A stretch of DNA of 64,000 bases, taken from NCBI GenBank assembly GCA_007570785.1, contig ML661382.1:1367526-1431525 (forward strand), written 5' to 3'. Numbering within the stretch: the stretch's first letter is position 1; every line of letters starts with the position of its first letter. Shown here piece after piece: positions 39,201-51,200 of this stretch. The stretch comes from Antilocapra americana. Its lineage: Eukaryota; Chordata; Mammalia; Artiodactyla; Antilocapridae. Both the position numbers and the translations under genes were made by a program. The notes below the pieces were generated by a model, which made no database searches, was not told where the DNA came from, and saw only the letters and a program-made list of their open reading frames with translations.

Positions 39201-42200
39201 CATATTTTTAACATTAATCTAGAGTGGTGATCCAAGGGTGCTAATAAAGACAGCTGGGCAGTCTCAACGGGCCTCAAGTTCTCCTCCAGCTGCCATTACA
39301 GTTCCAGTGGGAAATCATGGCACTGGGATAAACTTAAAAGAAGGTGAAGTCTCGTGGTCTTCTGCAGCCCACTTAGCACTGTCTGATTGAATTAGAGTTC
39401 GTTGTCTGGCTGTGAACTTGTACACTAATGAGGGCGGTAGAGAAATGTGGAAAAGAGAAGTACAACCTGAAGATGCATTCTGAAATACATATACATATCA
39501 CTTAGCATAACCTGTTTTATTAATAAAATACTTGAAGATTCAGAAAATAAAATTTGAGAGGCAAGTTTCAGAATTCAGTGCTCTGCTTGGCATAGGAAAG
39601 GATGGGAGTGGTCTGTGATTTCTTTAAGGAAGAGCAGCCAGGAAATTGAGTGTAATCGTGCTATTTTTTTTATCCTACGAAGCTAGTGTGTAACTTCTGA
39701 ATACCTAGCAAGGATTCTGTAAAACCTGGAGGGTTGCCAGGACAAAATCACCACTTAACATAGCCTTTTCAAATGCTGGGATTCAAATCCTTTGTTAAAA
39801 GTGATGAACTATAGATCAAATTTAGGGATCATTTTAAATGATTATTTTTCAACAGATTTAGAACATGCTTGTTTTTCTTTGTGGATGCTAAGACTGTTTA
39901 TACCCAGCCTTAGAGTTTCTATCTCTCTCTTTTTTTGACCTAAACATCTTTGCCTTTACTTAACCTTTGGGTATATGGTAGCTGAGTATGTAAGACCTTC
40001 TTACTAGAGTCCCCCTGTGGCTTTCAGAGTAAAGCAGCAAAGGAACTGGCAGAGAACAGGAGCAAGATCGAAGCTCTCTTGGACTGGGTGACCTCAGTGG
40101 GATCATCGGGAGGACAGATGGAGCAGCTCTCAGGCAGCCTGGAGAAAGGAGCCTTGGATACCACCGATGGTCACCCTGGGCTGAGTGAAGCCCCAGAGAA
40201 GCTGGGCAAGCAGTGTGAGAAGTTGAAGGTGAGCACGTTAGCTTGTTCTCACAATGCTGAGTGAATCTCTCCTGCCTTGGGCAAGTCACCATAACCTCCT
40301 CCCCTAAACCCAGTGAGAACTCAGTTCATATCTCTGATTTCTCAGCAGCCTTAACACCCTTGACCACTCCCCTGAAAATAGTTTCCCCCTTGTTTCCATA
40401 GCACTATCTCCCCTGATAATTCTCCTCCCTTTCCTCTGGCCAGCTTCTGAAACACACTGATGCACTTCCAAGTTGTAGCCTAGGTCTCATCTTAATCATT
40501 TAGGATATAGTTTCCTTAGGTAATCTCGTCCAGCCTTGACAATTCACTTCCTGTTTGTACTAGTGATCTCCATGTATTTATTTGTCTTCAGCCTGAATGC
40601 CGGTCCTGAGTGTGTAAATCCTCCTCTCTGTTTGCAGCTTGGAACCACAAGCACTTCAACCTGGGAAATGACCTCCTGTTTTCTAAAGTACCCCTCCCCC
40701 AGCGAACATGTTCTTCCTAAATTTCCACTCACTTGCCTGAACTAAACATCACCCTAGATTCCTTTCCATCCCTCCTTATCCCACATTGAATCAGTCATCA
40801 AATCCCGTGCTTCTTACATCTCTCCAAGACATCACACTTGTATCTCCATCAAAGTATTGCAGTTCAGATTACTATCATCTTTCCCTTGTGTTACAGTAGC
40901 TTCTGTTGGTTTCCTTGCCTCTTTTTTTTGGGGGGGAGGGGGGAGATTCTTTTTTTTTTTTTTATTGTGTTGGTTTTGCCATACATTGACATGAATCCAC
41001 CATGGGTACACATATGCTCCCCCTCCAGAATCCGCCTCCCTCCTCCCTCCTGATTCCCTCTCTCTGGGTCATCCCGATGCACCAGCCCCAAGCATCAACC
41101 CTGGGCTGGCAATTGATTTCACATATGATAATTAACATGTTTCAATGCCATTCTCCCATATCATCCCACCCTTGCTCTCTTCCACAGAGTCCACGAGTCT
41201 GTGCTATACATCTGCATTTCTTTTGCTGTCTCCCATGCAGGGTTCTCATTGCTATCTTTCTAAATTCCATATATATGCGTTAGTATACTGTATTTTTGTT
41301 TTTCCTTCTGGCTTACTTCACTCTGGATAATAGGCTCCAATTCCGGTTTCCTTGCCTCTTGACTTTTACCCTCAAGTCCATTCCATACTCCTAAGTGAGC
41401 TTTCTTAAATGCTGTCTTTCTGCTTAACTCTTTTAATGGTTCCCTGATGCTCTCAAGAAATCACTTCTTACTTTTCTCTACTCATTTATTCATTCAGCAA
41501 TTATCAAGAACCCACTGTGTGACAGGCATTGGAGATAAACCAGTAAACCAACCAGATCCGTCATCTCCAAGATATTAACTGGCATATGCAGGCATATTGT
41601 AGTACGTGATCAAAAGGCTCTTATATATTCAGGGAACTTGGAAAGCACGTGGGTCACGTATGTTAGTAGTGACACCTTTATAGCGAATAAAATTGGCTTA
41701 GCTGGAATGCTTCTGTTGAGCAGCCTGTGTGGGCCATTGCCGTATTTCATATTCATAGAATTTCTGCCTCTTGCAAGCTACTTCCTGCGCTTGGCAGATC
41801 CATTGTAGTGTGTGCCCTAAAGCCCTGGCAGTCTTAGCACAGAGCGGAAATGGTCCTGCTGTCACAGGGGCTGCCTGATACTACTTGCTGGCAGCTCCAT
41901 CCTAGCTAGGCAGGGAGCCCCCTTACCTTGGGTGGATAAGCATGGGGACATCTTGTGGTTCACAGACAAGCTGTAGTGCTGGCCCCTCCTTCTCTTTCAG
42001 CCAGATATATTTGTCACCCCAGCTTCCCTGAGATGGCATCAGGAGCTGAAGCTATCGGGTTGCCATTGTCCTTCTCTCGGGAGTAGCATTCACAGTACAG
42101 ATAGTCAGGAACACTTCCTAAGCACCCACTGTCTCTGTCATCCTAGGGAAGAACATTTTAGGAACAAACACAAAGCAACCACAGCTGTCCTCAAAGAACT

Positions 42201-45200
42201 TATGTTCCATTTTCTAAATGGGGAAAAGATCCACATGTCCGCACACAAACCTAGCACAAAGCACCGACTACCTGTACCGTCTGTACTATGCAGAAATACA
42301 GTTTGTTCTTACTAAGGTACACATTGTGTATCTGAAAAACTCATTTCCCAAGATATTTTCTAGTAGGAATACTCTTCAAGGATATATGAGTGATGTGTTT
42401 CACAGCTTAGCATTTGCAAATGACCTGTTCTGTGCTGTCACATGTATGTCGTGAAGATTGCCCACTCCTTCCATCAGTGTGGGCAGTTTAGTTGGCCGTT
42501 TGTGCCTTCTCTTTGACCTGGGGTAGTTTAGTGAAGAGACTCCAGTTCTAGTCACAGTTTGTCCCATAACTCCTTACATGACTTCAGTTAAGATGTACAA
42601 CACCTTTTCGGCGTTCACTCATCCCCTCTTTGATACGGGAATTATATAATCCAGCTGCACTGCAGATGGTGGCCAAGTCAGATGAAATAGCACATCAGAT
42701 CCTAGGTAAATCAGTTCACCTGGGATTAGCACAGGGCATAATACCTAGCAAGTCAGAGAGACTGGTGACATCTGAGCAGCTGGAAAAGTGGTCTGTTGAG
42801 ATCTCTCCCTACTTCCGTCTCTCCCAAGTCACTGTGGTGTCCCTACTGATAGTACTTTGTTTGGGTTTTTTTTTGCCAGGCTCGTCACCAAGAATTGCTA
42901 TCTCAGCAGCAGAATTTCATCCTGGCTACGCAGTCAGCCCAGGCCTTCCTGGACCAGCACGGCCACAGCCTCACGCCCGAGGAACAGCAGCAGCTGCAAG
43001 AGAAGCTCAGAGAGCTGAAGGAGCAGTATGCGACTTCCCTGGCGCAGTCGGAGGCAGAACTGAAGCAGATGCAGACACTGCGGGACGAGCTGCAGAAGTT
43101 TCTGCAGGACCATCGGGAGTTTGAGAACTGGCTGGAACGGTCCGAGAAAGAGCTGGAGAGCATGCATCAGGGAGGCAGCAGCCCCGAGGCCCTTCCTGCC
43201 CTGCTGAAGCGGCAGGGGAGCTTCTCAGAGGATGTCATTTCCCACAAAGGAGACTTGAGATTTGTGACTATCTCAGGACAGAAGGTCTTGGACACAGAAA
43301 CCAGCCTCGAGGATGGCAGAGAACCATCAGCAACTGGAACCTTAGTAAAGGACAAGCTGAAAGATGCAACAGAAAGATACAGTGCTCTCCATTCAAAGGT
43401 ATGGGAGAGGTATCTGGCAGCCCCCTGGTGCAACAGTCCTGGCAGCCCTCACACAACCGTGGGTGGTTCCTGGGGCTTACAGTAAGAACCTCAGGACACA
43501 GTGAGCAAGTGGATTTGTAGAATGTCTTTATGAGCCTCTGGGGGAAAAAAAAAATGCAGAGGCCCAGGGGCTAATGCTCGACCTGAGCACGATCTAAGGG
43601 TATGTCTCACTCCAGTGGTGAAGGTGAGAGTGATCCCCTCCCTGTATCTTGACCAGCAGGCACGACTCCCAAGAGACAGAGCACAGGGAAACTTAAACCA
43701 AATACATATTCTTCATTCCTGGACAGAGAACATTTAGGGCAAAGCTTAATCTTCCTGCCTATCAGAGAACTTCCTTTAGCTCCCAAGATACAGAATCCAC
43801 TTAGTTCTTTCTACCTGTCTTATATTTCTGCCAACATCTTTAACGTTCCCAAAGGGAAAATGTTTTGTACCTTTGATCCCCACCTTTGCCTGCAGCTTGA
43901 TGTGTATTTCATTGATAGCCTGTCATACAACTCATTGAGTCTTCCACGGTATATAGTAAAGTTGGGGTGGGTAGCATGAATCAGTCAGGACCCACATGTA
44001 GAAAATGGTTGCTCCCGTCTCCCTGTGGAGGCTCACCTACCCTTCCCTGCAGTCACGGTCAGGGCCCTGGAGCACAGTCAGGCCTCTCTGGGCTTGCCTG
44101 GGAGGCTGCTGCCTCTGGCCTGATCTGCTTTGGTCTGCTTTCCCTTCCTTCTCTGGCACAGTGCACACGCCTGGGCGCTCACCTGAACACGCTCCTAGGC
44201 CACTATCAGCAGTTTCAGAGCAGCGCCGACAGCCTGCAAGCCTGGATGGAAGCTTGCGAGGCCAGTGTGAAGAAGCTCCTCTCGGATACAGTTGCCTCTG
44301 ACCCTGGGGTCCTGCAACAGCAATTTGCAACCACAAAGGTGAGCCAGGGCACAGGCTCTTGTTCCACACAGCCCAGAGTGCCCCCACCGCAAAGCACGTG
44401 CTTGCAGAGGTGAAAGGCAGGGGTCGGGATGCCTTGGACGAGATCTGATTCCTGAACACTATATTCTGACATTTGTGGGTGTGGATAAACAGAATTATTC
44501 TACAGAGCTGCTCAGTAGCTCTCTGTCCCTAGAAACCAGCTTTGATTACTTCACTCTAATGGTTTTCTTTTGTCCTCTTTCATGGACAAGCAGCAGTTGC
44601 AGGAGGAATTGGCTGAGCACCAAGTACCTGTAGAAAAACTCCAAAAAGTAGCTCACGACCTCATGGAAATTGAAGGGGAGCCAGCCCCAGACCACAAGCA
44701 TGTTCACGAAACTACAGGTATGAAACAGCAATGGCCAGAGTGCTCCCCTACCTCCAAGTGTGTCCCTGTGTTCTGTGATACCTCCCACTGGTGTACAAGC
44801 GTCTGTGCTGCTGGCGAGGAGCTGCGGATCCGAGCACAAAGAGCTAAGCCGCTAATGAACTTGAATCTCATACCATAGGAGGCCTTCGTGGCCTGGCTTC
44901 AGCCCTTTATCCGCAGACCCTCGCCTTCCTACCACGCCCGACTTCCTTCCTTTCCCAAATGAGCTAGTCATTTCCTCATTGCTTTCCCCCTGAAGTTTGT
45001 CCTGTTTCTTAGCTGCTAACATTTATCTAGTGCTTACTGTGTATGATGAAATCTTGCTCCTGCTTCTAGATGTAACCAGGAAGTTACTTCCTTGGTAAAC
45101 TCCTGACACCACCCCCACCCCCATCCCCAAGAAGTAAAAGATAAGAAATAACTTTTTCTTCTGGCTTCTCTAGTACAGTACTCCTAGTACTAATATAGCC

Positions 45201-48200
45201 CTTGTGATTTTATTTTTATGGTTAATTGATATACCTTCTACCACCTGCGCTCTCTTTTAGAGTTCTAAGGTTTGTGGAAGGCAGGGACTTTATCATAATA
45301 ATCTTCAGCCCTCAGCACTGAGCACAATTTTTGGCACCTAGTAGGTGCTAAATATGCAATGCTAATTGAATTTGGTTCAAATAAGCTTATTCTGTTTGTC
45401 TTGATGTCCACTGTTATAATAAGTAACATGTACAATTTAAATACATTTTTTTAAAAAGTGCAACAGAAAAATTGTCTCCACTTTCTCTTGTCGTGGCCTT
45501 GATTTTCCAGACTCCATACTCAGCCATTTCCAGCGCCTCTCCAGCAGCCTTGCGGAGCGCTCTGCTCTGCTGCAGAAGGCAATTGCCCAGTCTCAGAGTG
45601 TCCAGGAAAGCCTGGACAGCTTGTTGCAGTCCATCAGAGAAGTTGAAAATAACCTGGAAGAGGAGCAGGTGGTGTCGCTGTCATCAGGAGTCATCCAGGA
45701 AGCCCTGGCCACCAACATGGTGAGACCTGTGCCCCCGGAGTTAGCATAGAGGATATATTTGCCACCTACCATAGTGACTCCATTTGGAAAAAGTATCAGG
45801 AAAAGAATGCATTTCCATGAATATTCTAATAGACTTAGAGATGATGACTAAGCAATGTAAAGGTATGTCTGCTTAATTTCCAAACCACTGGTAAACTTGA
45901 GGGACAGTAGTAATAGCAAAGTCACTGGTGGCCTGGGGTGGAGAACTAAGAGTCTGGATGATGTTCTGAAGGTTCAGTTGCAGTCCTTCAAGCCTCCTTG
46001 AGGAGGTGAGGATGTACTGACTAGAAGTTTTATTAGTCTGTGGCTCAGATGTCCCAGAATAAGTGAGCCCAGAGCTGACAGATATGCTCTTGATGACAGA
46101 AATTGAAGCAAGACATTGCTCGGCAGAAGAGCAGCTTGGAGGCCACCCGTGACATGGTGACCCGATTCCTGGAGACAGCAGACAGCACCACGGCCGCTGT
46201 GCTTCAGGGCAAGCTGGCTGAGGTGAGCCAGCGCTTCGAACAGCTCTGTCTTCAGCAGCAAGAAAAGGAGAGCTCCCTGAAGAAGCTTCTGCCCCAGGCA
46301 GAGATGTTTGAACATCTCTCTGAGAAGCTGCAGCAATTCATGGAAAACAAAAGCCGGCTGCTGGCCTCTGGGAATCAGCCAGATCAGGACATTGCACATT
46401 TCTTCCAACAGATCCAGGTGAGGCCCTATCTGCCCGATCGGTGGAATAAAGGGGAGGGAAGGGCAAGGAAGAAACAAGTGTTTACCGAGCACGTAATATG
46501 TTAGTCAGTATACTGGAAACTTGACCCGCATTGTCTTAAAGAATTCTCACAGCCGTCCTGTAAACTCAGTATTGTTTGTTCATTTTTTAAAAACACAGCC
46601 TAGCTTTATTTTTCACTCATAGCACGGGTTCAGCCCAGATCAGCGGGGATACCTAGCTCACCATAATCACTCGGTCTTTAAAGCTGATGGAAACTTCATC
46701 CTGACATGTGTTTTCATGATTACTACTCTAAGGGGAAGAGGACATATCATATCCATTTACAATTTATTAGTCAAAGCAAGTTTCACATGATCATACCTGG
46801 CTTTCAAGGTGGGTAGAAAAGTGTAATCCTACCATATACCTAGTAGGCAGAGCTGAAAATACTACCTTCCACAGATACAGGTGTGTATCCAGGTAGAACT
46901 GCGGGTTCACAGTATACGCCTGTGCTCAATTTGATCACGTGGTGGCTAACTTGAGCTCCAGAGTGGCTGCAGCTGCCCGCATACCCACGTGTAGTACCGT
47001 AGCGTTGCCATATGCCCACCTCACTCCCTTGGGTTTATCCAGATATGTAACCTTTTCCATACTGTACTGTGATCTCATTGTTTTGGTTGGTTTGCTCTCC
47101 TCACTTTTTGTTCTAAAAATTTTTCAAATTCTAGAAGAGTAAAAGCAATAGCACAATAAACACTGGGATACTTTTCATCTCGATCTACCAAATGCTGTTT
47201 CCTTTGTCTTTATAAATGTATGAAAGAGTGTCACTAGGGGTCCCATATTCACTATCATTACTGTTCTTTGTTATATTCAAGCAGTTTCCCGTTTTTGGTC
47301 CATGAGAGCCCCTGTCAGCTGCCTCCTGGTGTCTTCCTGACATGTCCCTACCATATCTGAGTGCTGTCTTACTTTCTGGCACGGTGTGTCATGATCACCT
47401 TGTAATTTCCCTGCCCTGTACCTGAAATCACCTGTTTCTCCCAGGAAGCCTATTTTTACTGGAGAATTATATTCAGACATCAAAATCCAGAGACTGCCTG
47501 AGCCACTAGGATGCCATTGCTTCTAGGTCCTTTCAGTGGGTAGAATTAGGAAATCTTTCTCTCTCTCTCTTTTTTTGTTATCCATTTTTATTTTATTTTT
47601 AATTTTTTAATTGAAGTATAGTTGATTTACAATGTTGTGCCAATCTCTGCTGCACCGCATAGTGACTTGGTTATAGACATTCTTTTTTTTTTTTAATATC
47701 TCTAGGGTTTGTCACAGGATATTGAATATAGTTCCCTGCGTTATAGAATAGGACCTTGTTGTTTATCCATTTTACATATAATAGTTTACATCTGCTAATC
47801 CCAAATTTCCAGTCCTTCCTTCCCCTACTCCACTCCCCCTTGGCAACCACAAGTCTGTTTTCTGCATCTGTGAGTCTTTTCTGTTTTGTAGGTAAGTTCA
47901 TTTGTGCCATATTTTCTCACAGTTTGTCTTTTGTCTTTCCTTAGGATGTTTTTTGGTCATGTAAAATTTTTGTTAAATTTTACACAGTAGATTTTATCAT
48001 TTTTTTTTAATTGAAGTAATATAGTTGACATACAATATTATGTTAGTTTCAAGTGTTCAACATAGTGGCTCAACATTTCAATACAATATGAAATGATTAC
48101 CAGGACAGGGCTAGTAAACATCTGTCCACACTCGGAGTTATTACAGTGTTATTGACCATATTCCTTATGCTATATGTTTTATCCCTGTGATTTAAATTTA

Positions 48201-51200
48201 TTTTAAAACTAGGAGTTTACACCTCTTACTTCTCTTCATCTGTTTCTGCCATCCACCCACTGTTCTTCCCTCTAGCAACCACCTGTTTGTTCTCTGTATT
48301 TATGAATCTATTTTCATTTTTGTTTGTTCCCTTGTTTTGTTTTTGAGATCTCACATATAAATGAGATGAACAGTACTTGTCTTTCTCCAGCTGCTTTATT
48401 TCCTTTAGCATCATACACTCTAGATATATCCATGTTGTCACAAATGGCAAGATGTCGTGCTTTTTATGGCTGAGTAATATTCCAGGGTGTGTGTGGTGTA
48501 TAACATCATCTTTATCCATTTATATTCTGGGCTTTCTATAGTGTTCCGTTGATGTATATGTCTTTGTGTGTGTGTGTTTGCCAGTACCATACTATTTCGA
48601 TTACTTTGTAGTATAGTTGTAGTAACTTTGTAGTATAGTTTGAGACTAGAGGTATCACTCTTTCATTGAAGATGTATTTTTAGTCATAGTTTGAAAGCCT
48701 TTTGCCACATTCAGGTTATGATGAACTCTACCTACATGGTTTCTTTTTTACTCCTCTCTTTTTAAAATTCTAATACTTTAATAATTTAAGTTTATTCTGA
48801 AGTACATATGAAATATGAATTCAAGTTTGTGTTTTCCCAAAGTATTATCTAGTTGTTCCCAATGTCATTTATTTGAAAAATCTGTATTTACCCCAGTGAT
48901 TTGAGAATCTGTCTTTATCATATACAAAATGTCATATGTATCATATACAAAATGTCATATGACAGATTATGGTCCACTGGAGAAGGGAATGGCAAAACAC
49001 TTCAGTATTCTTGCCTTGAGGACCCCATGAACAGTATGAAAAGACAGAAAGATAGGACACTGAAAGATGAACTCCCGAGGTCGGTAGATGCCCAATATGC
49101 TACTGGAGATCAATGGAGAAATAACTCCAGAGAGAATGAAGGGATGGAGCCAAACCAAAAACAATACCCAGTTGTGGATGTGACTGGTGATAGAAGCAAG
49201 GTCTGATGCTGTTAAGAGCAGTGTTGCATAGGAACCTGGAATGTTCAGTCCATGAATCAAGGCAAATTGGAAGTGATCAAGGAGGAGATGGCAAGAGTGA
49301 ACGTCAACATTCTAGGAATCAGCAAACTGAGATGTACTGGAATGGGTGAATTTAACTCAGATGACCGTTGTATCTACTTCTGTGGGCAAGAATCCCTTAG
49401 AAGAAGTGGAGTAGCCATCATGGTCAACAAAAGAGTCTGAATTGCAGTACTTGGATGCAGTCTCAAAAATGACAGAATGATCTCTGTTCGTTTCCAAGGC
49501 AAACCATTCATTATCACTGTAATCCAAGTCTATGCCCCAACCAGTAATGCTGAAGAAGCTAAAGTTGAATGGTTCTACAAGGACCTACAAGACCTTTTAG
49601 AACTAACACCCAAAAAAGATGTCCTTTTCATTATACGGGACAGGAATGTGAAAGTAGGAAGTCAGGAAACACCTGGAGTAACAGGCCAGTTTGGCCTTGG
49701 AGTACAGAATGAAGCAGGGCAAAGGCTAATAGAGTTTTGCCAAGAGAACACACTGATCATAGCAAACACCCTCTTCCAACAACACAAGAGAAGACTGTAC
49801 ACATGGACATCACTAGATGGTCAACACCGAAATCAGATTGATTATATTCTTTGCAGCCAAAGATGGAGAAGATCTATACAGTCAGCAAAAACAAGACTTG
49901 GAGCTGACTGTGGCTCAGATCATGAACTCCTATTACCAAATTCAGACTTAAATTGCAGAAAGTAGGGAAAACCATGATCTTCATGACCCAGATAATCATG
50001 ATCGTATGATCACTCACCTAGAGCCAGACATTCTGGAATGTGAAGTCAAGTGGGCCTTAGGAAGCATCACTATGAACCAGGCTAGTGGAGGTGATGGAAT
50101 TCCAATTGGGCTATTTGAAATCCTGAAAGATGATGCTGTGAAAGTGCTGCACTCAATATGCCAGCAAATTTGGAAAACTCAGCAGTGGCCACAAGACTGG
50201 AAAAGGTCAGTTTTCATTCCAATCCCAAAGAAAGGCAATGCCAAAGAATGCTCAAACTACTGTACAATTGCACTCATCTCACATGCTAGTAAAGTAATGC
50301 TCAAAATTCTCCAAGCAAGGCTTCAGCAATACATGAACTGTGAATTTTCAGATGTTCAAGCTGGTTTTAGAAAAGGCAGAGGAACCAGAGATCAAATTGC
50401 CAACATCCGCTGGATCATCAAAAAAGCAAGAGAGTTCCAGAAAAACATCCATTTCTGTTTTATTGACTATGCCAAAGCCTTTGACTGTGTGGATCACAAT
50501 AAACTGTGGAAAATTCTGAAAGAGATAGAAATCCCAGACTACCTGACCTGCCTCTTGAGAAACCTGTATGCGGGTCAGGAAGCAACAGTTAGAACTGGGC
50601 ATGGAACAACAGCCTGGTTCCAAATAGGAAAAGAAGTATGTCAAGGCTGTGTATTCTCACTCTGCTTATTTAATTTATATGCAAAGTACATCATGAGAAA
50701 TGGTGGGCTGGATGAAGCACAAGCTGGAATCAAGATTGCCGGGAGAAATATCAATAACCTCAGATATGCAGATGACACAATCCTTATGGCAGAAAGTGAA
50801 GAGGAACTAAAGAGCCTCTTGATGACAGTGAAAGAGGAGAGTGGAAAAGTTGGCTTAAAGGTCAACATTCAGAAAACTAAGATCATGGCATCTGGTCCTA
50901 TCACTTCATGGGAAATAGATGGGGAAACAGTGGAAACAGTGAAAGACTTTATTTTTCTGGGCTCCAGAATCACTGTAGATGGTGATTGCAGCCATGAAAT
51001 CAAAAGACACCTACTCCTTGGAAGGAAGGTTATGGCCAACCTGGATAGCATATTGAAAAGCAGAGACATTACTTTGCCAACAAAGGTCTGTCTAGTCAAG
51101 TCTATGGTGTTTCCAGTAGTCATGTATGGATGTGAGAGTTGGACGGTGAAGAAAGCTGAGCACTGAAGAATTGATGCTTTTGAACTGTGGTGTTGGAGAA

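Noticed and set aside
50006..51166. 386-codon open frame as a host gene
   Set aside because: It is the RT part of a BovB LINE with YADD box and flanking element ends, not a host gene.
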